Shown here in pieces: positions 17,430 to 25,422 of a stretch of 34,432 nt of DNA (position 1 is its first letter; the number at the start of each line of letters is the position of its first letter). A model generated the notes under the pieces. The model saw nothing but the letters and a program-made list of their open reading frames with translations, did not search any database and had not been told where the DNA came from. Both the position numbers and the translations under genes were made by a program. The stretch comes from Alphaproteobacteria bacterium (GTDB taxonomy: Bacteria > Pseudomonadota > Alphaproteobacteria > CACIAM-22H2): the NCBI GenBank assembly GCA_016793045.1, contig JAEUKZ010000348.1, positions 1-34,432 on the forward strand, given 5' to 3'.

Positions 17430-18166
17430 ACTGCGCCGGCGAGCAGGCCGCCGGCGAGCGTGAGCGTGGCGCCGGTCATGTAGGCGGCATCGCGCGACAG
17501 CAGGAAGGAAACCGCGCCGGCCACCTCTTCCGACGTGCCGGCCCGGCGGCTCGGGATCGCGGCGGCGCGCTCCGCCGCGACCACGGCGGGCGCGACGCCG
17601 CGCGATTGCGCGAGCGCGGCATTCGCGGCATCGGTCATCGGCGTGTCGATCAGCCCCGGGCACAGGCAGTTCACGCGGATCTGCCGCTCGGCGAGGCCGA
17701 GCGCGAGGCTGGCCGCGAGACTGCGCAGCGCGGCCTTGCTGGCGGCATAGAGGAGATGGTCGGGCGTGCCGCGCAGCGCCGCGATCGAAGCCACGAACAC
17801 GGCAGCCGATCCCGGCGCCATGCGGTCGACGACGCGCTGGAACAGCAGCAGCGGCCCCTTGGCGTTGACGGCGAAGACGTGATCCCAGTCGGCGTCGGTG
17901 ATGTCCGCGAGCCGGCCGGTGTGGAAGACGCCGGCGCAATGGACGAATCCATCGAGCGTCGCAGCGCCGAGGTCGGCGACCGCCGCGCGCCCTGCCGCGG
18001 TCGCCAGATCGGCCGCGATCCACTGCGCAACCGGCAGGCCGGCCGGCGCAGAGCCGCGATCGGTCCCGATGACGCCAACGCCATCGTCGCGAAGGCGGCG
18101 CACGACGGCCCCGCCGATCGCACCGCCGGCCCCGGTGACCAGCACGGTCCGCGCGGCGCCGCTCAT
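17426..18166 (-). CDS. SDR oxidoreductase, last gene of the TRAP operon
   Basis: This is a 246-residue short-chain dehydrogenase. It has TGAGGAIG at 11-18, Asp36 after beta2 (GTDRG), which favours NAD over NADP, and HCAG near 76-79. The catalytic residues are Ser127, Tyr140 and Lys144 (YAASK), and PG(L)IDTPM lies near 181-188. The ATG at 18166 overlaps the stop of the GntR regulator gene in an ATGA arrangement, so the two are coupled. The context with a TRAP importer suggests oxidation of an imported hydroxy acid or sugar acid. The substrate is inference. It converges on the ABC permease with a shared CTAG stop. Confidence 0.9.
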   Translation of the reverse strand: MSGAARTVLVTGAGGAIGGAVVRRLRDDGVGVIGTDRGSAPAGLPVAQWIAADLATAAGRAAVADLGAATLDGFVHCAGVFHTGRLADITDADWDHVFAVNAKGPLLLFQRVVDRMAPGSAAVFVASIAALRGTPDHLLYAASKAALRSLAASLALGLAERQIRVNCLCPGLIDTPMTDAANAALAQSRGVAPAVVAAERAAAIPSRRAGTSEEVAGAVSFLLSRDAAYMTGATLTLAGGLLAGAV

Positions 18167-18867
18167 GAGCGGTCCACCACGCGGCCGGCCGAATCGAGGA
18201 TCTTCAGCAGATCCTGCGCCGCCTGGCCGACATGGCGCTGCGCGGCCGCCTCGACCGCGGCGGCGTCGCCGTCCCGCATCGCGGCGATGATCGCGGCGTG
18301 TTCGGCGAAGGTCGACTCGGCACGCCCGGGGATCAGCTTGTAGCCGAGGCGGAAGCGGAAGCAGCGGCCCCAGATGTCCTCGAGCATCCGCGCGAGGTGC
18401 GGGTTTGCCGCCGCCGACAGGATGGCGCGGTGGAACGCCCAGTTGGCGTCGGCCATCGACTGGAAGTCGCGCACTTCGTAGGCGGCACGCATGCGGCGCT
18501 CCGCCTCGACCAGTCGCTCGGCGCAGGCGGAAGCGCCGTTCTGCGCCGCCAGCCGCGCGGCCAGCGCCTCGAGCGCGCCGCGGATGTCGAAGAGCTGCGT
18601 GACATCCTGCACCGACAGGTCGGCGACATGCGTGTCCTTGTGCGGCGCGAGGGTGATCAGTCCTTCCTGCTCCAGCCGCGCGATTGCTTCGCGGATCGGC
18701 ATCACCGAGACCTGGAGCTGCTTCGCCAACGCCGCCAGGGTGATTCGCTGGCCCGGCGCGAGGCTGCCGCTCAGGATCTGCTCGCGGAGCTGCGCATAGA
18801 CGATCTCGGTCTTTGTCCGATAGGACGCCGGTGCAAGCGTCGGCATCGAGTCCGCGGGCGTGCTCAC
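18163..18867 (-). CDS. GntR-family regulator, FCD (FadR-like) type
   Basis: This is a 234-residue transcription factor. The N-terminal winged HTH spans about 20-80 (VYAQLREQILSGSLAPGQRI, then LAKQLQVSVMPIREAIARLE). The C-terminal FCD domain carries the likely metal/ligand-binding residues in DANWAFHRAI (His146), FAEH (His190) and QRHV (His212). A GTG at 18867 is chosen because CAGGA lies about 8 bp upstream. The ATG seven codons later has no such site. It is internal to the TRAP operon and probably senses the imported acid, repressing through the palindrome at 23075-23098. The regulator-operator pairing is inferred from family habit. A 115-bp gap before the gene leaves room for a second promoter. 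Confidence 0.92.
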   Translation of the reverse strand: MSTPADSMPTLAPASYRTKTEIVYAQLREQILSGSLAPGQRITLAALAKQLQVSVMPIREAIARLEQEGLITLAPHKDTHVADLSVQDVTQLFDIRGALEALAARLAAQNGASACAERLVEAERRMRAAYEVRDFQSMADANWAFHRAILSAAANPHLARMLEDIWGRCFRFRLGYKLIPGRAESTFAEHAAIIAAMRDGDAAAVEAAAQRHVGQAAQDLLKILDSAGRVVDRS

Positions 18868-18914
18868 GTCAACGTCCTGACCGGTGTTGCGCCGGTGCCG
18901 AGAATCGGATCGGG

Positions 18915-18936
18915 CATTGCAATCGAAATAGCAATG
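18915..18936. repeat. Inverted repeat upstream of the GntR gene
   Basis: CATTGC (18915-18920) and GCAATG (18931-18936) form a perfect six-base inverted repeat around a 10-bp A+T-rich centre. It lies 48 bp upstream of the GTG start and inside the 115-bp gap after the epimerase-like gene. It could be a second operator or a promoter-associated element. It does not resemble the 24-bp palindrome at 23075-23098. Confidence 0.35.
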
Positions 18937-18982
18937 ATCCGGTCCCGGCGCCACCACGGCGCATTCGGCGGCACGCTCGCTT

Positions 18983-19888
18983 TCATCGACCGCGCATCCT
19001 CGCGATCCAGTCGGGAATGCCCGTTTCCAGGGTGAAGCGCGGCCGGTAGCCGAGGTCGGCGGCCGCGCGGCTGACGTCGCACGGGCCGCGGATGTGCAGC
19101 TTTGGGTTCCGCCCCGGCCCTTGCGCAATCGCCGCCTGCGGCAGTTCGCGCCGGACGATCGCGGCGAACTCGCCGCGGGTGCGCAGCACGCCGGTGGTGA
19201 CGTTGTAGACGGAGTGCGGCAGCCGTTCAGCCTCGACTGCACGCAGGATGCCGCTGGCAAGGTCGACGACATAGGTGAAGTCGCAGGGGTGGTCGATCCC
19301 CGCCTCCTCGGTCACGGGCTGCCCAGCAAGCGCCGCCGGCACGAAATACTGGCCGATGCCGCTGCCCATGCCATAGACGAAGCCTGTCCGGATCGAGCAC
19401 GCCACGACACCATAGGTCTTGCGATAGGTCGCGCACAGCGTCTCGCCCATCAGCTTGGTCGCGTCGTAGAGGCTGACCGGATCGGGCGGCGAATCCTCGG
19501 TCAGCACGCCGAGTTCCGGGCGGTTGCCGTAGAGCGTCGCCGTCGAGAGATTGACGATGCGCGCGCCCGATCCGCGCGCGAGTTCGAGCACGTTGAACGT
19601 GCCGCCGACATTGACCGCGAATGCCGCCTCGGGCGCCTCGCGCGAACGGATCGGTCCGACGATGGCCGCACAGTTGACGATGACCGGGCAGCCCTCGGCT
19701 GCGGTGGCGAGCGCCTCGCGATCGCGCACGTCGCCGGTCACGAACTCCGCCCGGGCGGTCAGCGTCTGCAGCGCGTCGGACGGCGGGCGAGTGTCGAACA
19801 GACGCACGCGGTGTCCGGCCGCGACCGCCTGCTCGGTCACGTGGGCGCCGACGAAGCCGGCCCCGCCGACGATGAGGATCTGCACCAT
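18983..19888 (-). CDS. NAD-dependent epimerase/dehydratase-family protein
   Basis: This is a 301-residue extended SDR. The nucleotide-binding motif GGAGFVG (8-14) and Asp32 (LFDTRP) indicate NAD binding. The active site is Ser115/Thr116 with Tyr141 and Lys145 (YDATK). The length and fold suit sugar-nucleotide epimerases, and also sugar-acid dehydrogenases such as uronate or erythronate dehydrogenases. With a TRAP importer beside it, oxidation or epimerisation of a free sugar acid seems more likely than cell-wall chemistry, but this is inference. The ATG at 19888 lies 3 bp after the cupin stop. It has no signal peptide and is cytoplasmic. Confidence 0.88.
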   Translation of the reverse strand: MVQILIVGGAGFVGAHVTEQAVAAGHRVRLFDTRPPSDALQTLTARAEFVTGDVRDREALATAAEGCPVIVNCAAIVGPIRSREAPEAAFAVNVGGTFNVLELARGSGARIVNLSTATLYGNRPELGVLTEDSPPDPVSLYDATKLMGETLCATYRKTYGVVACSIRTGFVYGMGSGIGQYFVPAALAGQPVTEEAGIDHPCDFTYVVDLASGILRAVEAERLPHSVYNVTTGVLRTRGEFAAIVRRELPQAAIAQGPGRNPKLHIRGPCDVSRAAADLGYRPRFTLETGIPDWIARMRGR

Positions 19889-19891
19889 GGC

Positions 19892-20239
19892 TCAGCCGCC
19901 GAGCTCCGTCGTCGAGACGCGGTCGTCGTTGACGATCGACACGACGTTGACGAAGACGAGCGGCTCGTTGCCCGTGTTGTGGAGCGCGTGCGGCGTGCCG
20001 GGCATCGTCACCATGGCGTCGCCCGGCGCGACCGCGAATTCCTGCGCGCCGATGCGTGCCCGGCCGTTTCCCGCGACGATGAGCCAGGTTTCCGCCTTGC
20101 CGGTGTGGACATGCGAGGTGCAGACGTCGCCCGGCGCGACCGCGTACCACGACAGGCCGGCGAGCGGCGTCTTCGCCTCGGTCTGCCAGCGCAGCGGCTG
20201 GCGCTGCGCGCCGCCGTGCAAGGTCTCGCGTCGATCCAC
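19892..20239 (-). CDS. Small single-domain cupin protein
   Basis: This is a 115-residue protein that forms one cupin barrel. Motif 1 is VCTSHVHTGKAETWLIVAGNG (from residue 39), giving metal ligands His43, His45 and Glu50. Motif 2 is PGDAMVTMPGTPHALHN (72-88), giving His84. All four ligands of a metal-binding cupin are present. Such small cupins may be isomerases, lactonases or ligand sensors, and the reaction cannot be assigned. The start is a GTG at 20239 preceded by GGAG, only 2 bp after the DctM stop. The epimerase-like gene follows after 3 bp, so it is firmly part of the TRAP operon. Confidence 0.87.
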   Translation of the reverse strand: MDRRETLHGGAQRQPLRWQTEAKTPLAGLSWYAVAPGDVCTSHVHTGKAETWLIVAGNGRARIGAQEFAVAPGDAMVTMPGTPHALHNTGNEPLVFVNVVSIVNDDRVSTTELGG

Positions 20240-20241
20240 GC

Positions 20242-21513
20242 TCAGTCTCCGTAAACCACGTTGGGCAGGAACAGCACGAGCTGCGGGAAGAAGATCAGCA
20301 GCACGAGCACCACGAGCAGCGCGCCGACATAGGGCAGCGTCTCGCGCGCCACCGCCTGCATCGGCACCTCGGCGATCCGCGCCACGACGAACAGCGCCAT
20401 CCCGACCGGCGGCGTCAGCAGGCCGATGCAGAGATTGACGATCATCACCATGCCGAAATGGATCAGGTCGATGCCCAGGCTTTGCGCCACCGGCACGACG
20501 ACGGGCGTCACGAGCAGCAGGATGGCGGTCGTGTCGAGCACCATGCCGAGCAGCAGCAGGATGACGTTGACGACGACGAGGAACTGCCAGGGCTCGAGCG
20601 CGGCGCCGACGACGACCTGGGTCAGGCGCTGCGGCACCTGCTGCTGCGCCAGGATCCAGGCGAAGGCGAAAGCGCCCGCGACGATGATCATGATCGCGCC
20701 GGCGCTGAGCGCGGTCTCGCGCAGCGATTCGATCAGGTCGCGCAGGGTCATGCCGCGATAGAGCAGGCCGAGCGCCAGCGCGTACACGACGGCGACCGCC
20801 GCGACTTCGGTCGGCGTGAACCAGCCGGTGCGCATCCCGCCCATCAGAAGGATCGGCGCGAGCAGCGCAGGCAGCGCGATGAACGTTCGCGCGCCGAGCT
20901 CGCGCAGCGGCGGGCGCGCGGTCGGCGGGTAGTCCTGGCTGCGCGCGCGTACGTGGATCGTGGCCATCAGCGCCGCCGCCATCATGATTCCCGGGATCAC
21001 GCCGGAGATCAGGATACGGCCGACCGACACGTTGGCGATGAAGGCGTAGATGATCGCCGCGATGCTCGGCGGGATGATCGGCCCGAGCGTCGCCGAGGCT
21101 GCGGTGATCGCTGCCGAAAAGGCCGGCGTGTAGCCGTGCCGGACCATCGCCTTGATCTCGATCGTGCCCATTCCGGCCGCGTCGGCGAGCGCCGAGCCGG
21201 AAAGGCCGGAGAACACCACCGAGCCGAGCACGTTGACCTGGGCAAGGCCCGCCTTCCAGTGGCCGACGAGCGCGCTGCAGAGGTCGTAGATCCGGTGCGT
21301 CACGCCCGACACGTTCATCAGATTGCCCATCAGCAGGAACAGGGGGATCTGGACGAGCGTGAAGGAGTCGAGCCCGAAGGCCATGCGCTGGACGATGATC
21401 GTCGGCGGCACGCCGGCGAACCAGACGCCGACGAGGGCCACGATCGCCATCGCCATGCCGATCGGCACGCTGAGCGCGAGCAGGCCGAGAAGGCCGGCGA
21501 GATAGGCAGTCAT
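20242..21513 (-). CDS. TRAP transporter large permease (DctM type)
   Basis: This is a 423-residue integral membrane protein of the DctM family, the ion-coupled channel of TRAP importers. Length is typical (about 425). Characteristic stretches are PIGMAMAIVALVG near 17-29, IPLFLLMGNLM near 57-67, the GSVVFSGLSGSALADAAGMG loop near 93-112 and its repeat-half counterpart near LDTTAILLLVTPVVVP. About twelve membrane helices are apparent. The ATG at 21513 overlaps the DctQ stop (ATGA), marking translational coupling of the two membrane subunits. The frame runs upstream to 21834 but that part is in DctQ. Confidence 0.96.
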   Translation of the reverse strand: MTAYLAGLLGLLALSVPIGMAMAIVALVGVWFAGVPPTIIVQRMAFGLDSFTLVQIPLFLLMGNLMNVSGVTHRIYDLCSALVGHWKAGLAQVNVLGSVVFSGLSGSALADAAGMGTIEIKAMVRHGYTPAFSAAITAASATLGPIIPPSIAAIIYAFIANVSVGRILISGVIPGIMMAAALMATIHVRARSQDYPPTARPPLRELGARTFIALPALLAPILLMGGMRTGWFTPTEVAAVAVVYALALGLLYRGMTLRDLIESLRETALSAGAIMIIVAGAFAFAWILAQQQVPQRLTQVVVGAALEPWQFLVVVNVILLLLGMVLDTTAILLLVTPVVVPVAQSLGIDLIHFGMVMIVNLCIGLLTPPVGMALFVVARIAEVPMQAVARETLPYVGALLVVLVLLIFFPQLVLFLPNVVYGD

Positions 21514-22001
21514 GATGCAGCCGCCGCCGGCGGGCCGGCGTGCCGCGTGATGACGCGAAGGGCCGAGTGGACGGCGGCCAGCGCCGAGCCGAACAGCACC
21601 GGCCAGACGAGGATCGACGTCGGCAGCTCGGTCGCGGCCATTTCCAGGCCAGCCGTGACGCCGATCAGCCGATACGCCTGATAGCCCAGAAACACGAAGA
21701 AGGCGCCGGACGCCAGATCGACCGCACTTTCGAGGACCGCGACCGCGCCGGCGCCGAGATGCGCCAGCATCATGTCGAATCGGATGTGGAGGCCGCGGCG
21801 GGTGACCGCCGCGACGCCCCACCACGCGCCCCATACCATCAGGATGCGCGAAATCTCCTCCGGCCAGATGAACGGATCATCCATGACGTACCGGCTGACG
21901 ACCTGGAGGTTGATCACCGCGGCGATGCCGACGAGGAAGAGCATGGCCAGCCCCTCCTCGACGGCCCCGAACAGCGCCGCCGCGCGGTTCACCCGTTGCA
22001 T
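21510..22001 (-). CDS. TRAP transporter small permease (DctQ type)
   Basis: This is a 163-residue membrane protein with four membrane segments, the usual size for a TRAP DctQ subunit. The family signatures are VVSRYVMDDPFIWPEEISR near 34-52, where the W-x-E-E motif is conserved, and GLHIRFDMML near 70-79. The ATG at 22001 lies 9 bp after the binding-protein stop, and the stop overlaps the DctM start. It forms the membrane complex with DctM and receives ligand from the binding protein at 22011-23021. Confidence 0.95.
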   Translation of the reverse strand: MQRVNRAAALFGAVEEGLAMLFLVGIAAVINLQVVSRYVMDDPFIWPEEISRILMVWGAWWGVAAVTRRGLHIRFDMMLAHLGAGAVAVLESAVDLASGAFFVFLGYQAYRLIGVTAGLEMAATELPTSILVWPVLFGSALAAVHSALRVITRHAGPPAAAAS

Positions 22002-22010
22002 CGCCCGTGC

Positions 22011-23021
22011 TCAGCGCACGTTGACGATGCTGCCGTAGAGATTGGCGTCGCCGCCCCACACCCGCGCGAGGTCCGGGATGGCGCGCTCCGCCGCGGCCTG
22101 CCGCCACGCCGGCATGTCGGTCGGCGTCACGACCGTCATGCCGCGCTGCGCGAGGTCACGCTTGAGCTGCTCCTCCTGCTCGACGAAGACGCGCGCGATC
22201 ATCTCGGTACCCTCGCGGATGGCCGCCTTGAAGCGGTCGCGGTCCGCCGCCGGAACGCGCGCCCATGCGGCCGCGCTCATCAGCACCGGGCCAGGCGCCG
22301 CGTTCGACCACTCGATCAAGGTCAAGAATCGCGCGACCTCGTTGAGGCGCATCGCCGGGATCGAGTCGAGCGGCGCGTCGGCGCCGTCAACGACACCGGA
22401 TTCGAGCGCCGAGTACATCTCCGCGAACGCAATCGGCGTCGGCACGGCACCGAAGGCACGGAAGACCGTCGGATATAGCGGCAGGTCGGCAACCCGGATC
22501 TTCTGACCGCGGATCTCCGCGATCGTGTTGTAGGCGCGGGTGCGCGAGATCACGTGGCGCTTGCCGCGCGGGAACCAGCCGACGATCAGGACATTGGCCT
22601 GGGTCTGCGCCTGCTGCTCCCAGCGCCGGCCGACGTCGCCGTAGACAACCTTGCGCCAGTGCTCTTCGTCGCGAAACAGATACGGCGCGTCGAGCACCGC
22701 GACCTCGCGGACATGGACGCTCGCCCCGCCGGGCGAGGCCAGCAGCATGTCGACCGCGCCGGTGCGGACCGCGACGTGCATGTCGCGCTCCGTGCCGAGT
22801 TGCGAGGACGGATAGACCTCCATGCGCAGCCGCCCGTCGGTCGTCTCGGCGAGCTTGCGCGCGGCGAGTTCCATGCCGGTGTGGAACTGATGGGTCGGAG
22901 CCAGCACATGGCCAAGCTTGAAGGTCTCGACCGCGTGGGCCTGCCGGCTGAACAGAGCGGGCGCGGCCAGAACCGCAGCGCCGAGCGCACCGCTGCGAAT
23001 GACGTCGCGACGGGAAATCAT
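22011..23021 (-). CDS. TRAP transporter solute-binding protein (DctP type)
   Basis: This is a 336-residue periplasmic binding protein of the DctP family. A twin-arginine motif (SRRDVIR, 3-9) precedes a hydrophobic run ending in RQAHA near 30, so Tat export is likely. Domain marks are FKLGHVLAPTHQFHTGME near 34-51, the EVYPSSQLG motif (68-76), and GQKIRV at 172-177. Arg176 matches the arginine that pairs with the carboxylate of organic-acid ligands, so the ligand is probably an acid. The usual Asn-rich GAEN segment reads GADAP (213-217). The ATG at 23021 is preferred over the longer frame because GGAGG lies 8 bp upstream. It is the first gene of the seven-gene operon. Confidence 0.95.
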   Translation of the reverse strand: MISRRDVIRSGALGAAVLAAPALFSRQAHAVETFKLGHVLAPTHQFHTGMELAARKLAETTDGRLRMEVYPSSQLGTERDMHVAVRTGAVDMLLASPGGASVHVREVAVLDAPYLFRDEEHWRKVVYGDVGRRWEQQAQTQANVLIVGWFPRGKRHVISRTRAYNTIAEIRGQKIRVADLPLYPTVFRAFGAVPTPIAFAEMYSALESGVVDGADAPLDSIPAMRLNEVARFLTLIEWSNAAPGPVLMSAAAWARVPAADRDRFKAAIREGTEMIARVFVEQEEQLKRDLAQRGMTVVTPTDMPAWRQAAAERAIPDLARVWGGDANLYGSIVNVR

Positions 23022-23074
23022 GGCGATCCTCCGATGAATGCCGGGTGCGATCTGCCCCGGCGTCTTGATTGATC

Positions 23075-23098
23075 TCATATATGTGATCACATATATGA
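23075..23098. promoter_or_regulatory. Perfect 24-bp palindrome, candidate operator of the TRAP operon
   Basis: The 24 bases form a perfect inverted repeat centred between 23086 and 23087, with core TGTGATCACA flanked by TATA-type steps and ending in TCA/TGA. It is by far the most A+T-rich site of this region. It lies 54 bp upstream of the binding-protein start. A -35-like TTGACC on the minus strand (23109-23104) sits just upstream of it, so a bound repressor would cover the -10 region. FCD-type GntR proteins bind short A+T-flanked palindromes of this kind, and one is encoded in the operon. Binding itself is inferred. Confidence 0.7.
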
Positions 23099-23167
23099 TA
23101 CGCGGTCAAGCTCGGGATCGCGCCGGCGAAAGGTCGGTTCAGCCGGCGCTGCCCGGGCAACGCGTCG

Positions 23168-25336
23168 TCAGTAGTTCAGGTTCTCCGCCGGATGCGGTGG
23201 CGCGCGACCCAGGATCGTCGCCATGGTTGCGTCGATGACGCCGGCATGGTTGTCGAAGCAGCCATGGACGGCGGGCGTGGTTCCCGCCCCCGGCGCGCTT
23301 CCCATGCCGACATTGTCCCGCGTCTCGACGACGAGGCGATCGGCTGCGGCGCCCGGCAACCCCTTCCAGAATTTCTGCCAGGCGACAAGTTCGCGCTCGT
23401 ACTCCGCCGCGGCATCCTCCGTGTTCCATTGCGCGGAGCCGTTGTGGCGCGGATCGAAGGCGAGTTGCAGCCCGAGGATCGGCGTCTTGTGGTCGCGCTC
23501 CAGCGCACGGCTGACCAGATAGAGCAGCGACTTTCCGTAGGGGCCGACGCTGTCCGCCTGCTCGAGAAGGTCTGACAGGACATGGATCCGCAGGCCGTCC
23601 TTGGCGAGTTTGCCCGCGGTCGCCGCGGCAGCATAGCGAGCATTGGCAAACCCGACCGTGCAGGCCGGCGCGAACAGCGTGCAGCTCGCAACCGCCCCGG
23701 GCAGATGATCGAGAAGATGCCCGAGGATGATCGCGCCCGCCGAGTGGCCGACAACATGGATCTCCAGCCTGTCGCCGCGCGCCGCGCGCAGCCGCGCGAG
23801 CGCTTCGGCAAGGCGCCGCCCGCCACGTCCCGGCTCGGCCGCCATGGCCGCGTTCTGCTTCATCTGGTCCCACAGCGCACGCACCAGCACCTGCCGCGCG
23901 CTCACTTCGAGCGCGCGATCCTTGGCCTCGATCGCGCTGTCCTTGAGATGCTGCAGCCAGTCCTTGATGCCGCGCGCCGGACCGACGAGTTCGGTCAGCA
24001 GGTCGTCGAGCATGCCGCCGATGCTCTCCTGCACGCCTGTCTTCCAGGTCAGGAACAGCGGATAGATGCCGTTCTGCTGAAAGCAGTGGCCCAGCGCGCG
24101 CACGCGCTCGAGCGAGGCAGCCTCGCTGTTCAGCCCGCCATGGGCGTAGATCACCAGCCGCTCGCGGCGGTCGCCGGCGCGATTGTCGTCGAACCACTGC
24201 GCCGGTATCGCGTGGCCGATCTTGTCGATCGTGTCGGCGACGTCGGCGTGTTCGACGATGCGCCGTTCCACCCGGCCGTCATTGCCGATCACCAGCGTGC
24301 GGCGGTAGGCCTCGTCGAGAGTCAGTCGCGGTTCGGCACTCTGCGCGCGGCGACCGACCGTGACGCCGATGCTGCTGGCAAGCGTCGCGCGCTGCATGTG
24401 GCGCTGCATGATGCGCGGCGTAGCGGCCATCTGCCGGCCCGCGCGCGCGACTTCCTTCGGCACGCCGAGCGCCGACGCCCAGGCGTCGGCGCCGAACTCC
24501 ACCCAGTCTTCGTAGGGCAGCAGCGCGAAGCCGCCGAGGCCCCAGCCCGGCCCCCACGAGTTCTGCACCACGAAGCCGCGTTTGTCGTAACCGACCAGCG
24601 CGAAGGCGTGGCCGCCATCCGCCTTGGCATTGCGCGCCTTCGCGATGACGGGGAGATTCTCGAAGGACATCGTCTTCTTGGTCTCGTCGAGATTCCAGCC
24701 GGAGTGAACGTCGGACGATACGTAGATCGCGCCGATCTCGGTGATCGCCGCCTGCATCTCGACGATGCTGTTCTTGTCGACCCGATAGTAGACGCCGAGC
24801 GGCCGCGTCAGTGCGTCGTCGTTCCAGCCGGTCCGGGGTTCGACGAACTCCTCCTTGCCGGCCGCATTGCGGTAGGGCCACAGATCCTCGGCGCAGACGC
24901 CGTGCTTGTGCCAGCCCTTGAGCGCGCCGCGGCAGCTCGATCCGTCGTAGTCCTCGCCCGGCCATTCGTCGTAGAGCCTCGCGAGGTGATAGATCATCCG
25001 CGGGCTTACCGAGGGAAAGCGCTTCGGCGAGCCCGCCTTGACCCACAGCAGATAGTTCACGACGCAGGACAGGCCGAAGCCGGTGCAGGCGCCTTCCTGT
25101 CCCTGATCCAGAATCAGCCCCGCCGCGACGTAGCGCGGCAGGAAGCGCGACAGCAGCTTGGGTTCGGGGAACTGATCGAGCAGCGAGCGCACCCGCGGCA
25201 TATAGGCCCGATCGCGCAGGTCCAGGCGGTCGCGCCTGGCATCGAGCAAACGCCCGGCAATCCTGTCGGTGCGAACCGGTTCGCGCATTGCGCGCGATGT
25301 CGCCGCGGCCTGGCGCGGCGTGGGCTTGGCGGCCAT
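23168..25336 (-). CDS. Fusion of papain-like cysteine peptidase and alpha/beta-hydrolase domains
   Basis: This 722-residue protein has two enzyme domains. Residues about 60-285 are a papain-like (C1) peptidase: Gln78 and Cys84 are spaced as Gln19 and Cys25 of papain (DQGQEGACTGFG), His243 lies in GGHAFALVGYD, and Asn259 lies in VQNSWGPGWG. The whole triad and oxyanion Gln are therefore present. There is no signal peptide and no recognisable inhibitory propeptide; the first 60 residues are charged. Residues about 390-715 look like a lipase/esterase-type alpha/beta-hydrolase: an HGG oxyanion-type loop (399-401), nucleophile elbow GHSAG with Ser532, a possible acid around Asp589 or Asp595, and His691 or His697 near the C-terminus. 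A helical, charged insert (about 440-520) separates the oxyanion loop from the elbow. The ATG at 25336 has a very strong ribosome-binding site (GGGAGGT). It stands alone between the TRAP operon and the ilvC terminator. Biological role unknown. Confidence 0.85.
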   Translation of the reverse strand: MAAKPTPRQAAATSRAMREPVRTDRIAGRLLDARRDRLDLRDRAYMPRVRSLLDQFPEPKLLSRFLPRYVAAGLILDQGQEGACTGFGLSCVVNYLLWVKAGSPKRFPSVSPRMIYHLARLYDEWPGEDYDGSSCRGALKGWHKHGVCAEDLWPYRNAAGKEEFVEPRTGWNDDALTRPLGVYYRVDKNSIVEMQAAITEIGAIYVSSDVHSGWNLDETKKTMSFENLPVIAKARNAKADGGHAFALVGYDKRGFVVQNSWGPGWGLGGFALLPYEDWVEFGADAWASALGVPKEVARAGRQMAATPRIMQRHMQRATLASSIGVTVGRRAQSAEPRLTLDEAYRRTLVIGNDGRVERRIVEHADVADTIDKIGHAIPAQWFDDNRAGDRRERLVIYAHGGLNSEAASLERVRALGHCFQQNGIYPLFLTWKTGVQESIGGMLDDLLTELVGPARGIKDWLQHLKDSAIEAKDRALEVSARQVLVRALWDQMKQNAAMAAEPGRGGRRLAEALARLRAARGDRLEIHVVGHSAGAIILGHLLDHLPGAVASCTLFAPACTVGFANARYAAAATAGKLAKDGLRIHVLSDLLEQADSVGPYGKSLLYLVSRALERDHKTPILGLQLAFDPRHNGSAQWNTEDAAAEYERELVAWQKFWKGLPGAAADRLVVETRDNVGMGSAPGAGTTPAVHGCFDNHAGVIDATMATILGRAPPHPAENLNY

Positions 25337-25393
25337 GCGTACCTCCCCCCGATCGATCGAACGGAAGAAATCCGACCAAGACGCGCCCAGGAC

Positions 25394-25422
25394 AATTTAC
25401 CGCAACCGCAGTCCCCCCGCAA
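25394..25422 (-). promoter_or_regulatory. Candidate promoter of the peptidase-hydrolase gene
   Basis: On the minus strand, TTGCGG (25422-25417) and TAAATT (25399-25394) are 17 bp apart and about 60 bp upstream of the ATG at 25336. The -10 box matches four of six consensus bases and the -35 box three. It begins right where the ilvC terminator ends, so the gene is probably its own transcription unit. Confidence 0.35.

Noticed and set aside
23075-23098. Palindrome as a CRP/FNR-type site
   Set aside because: CRP sites need TGTGA and TCACA separated by six bases. Here the half-sites abut with no spacer, so a GntR-type operator fits better.
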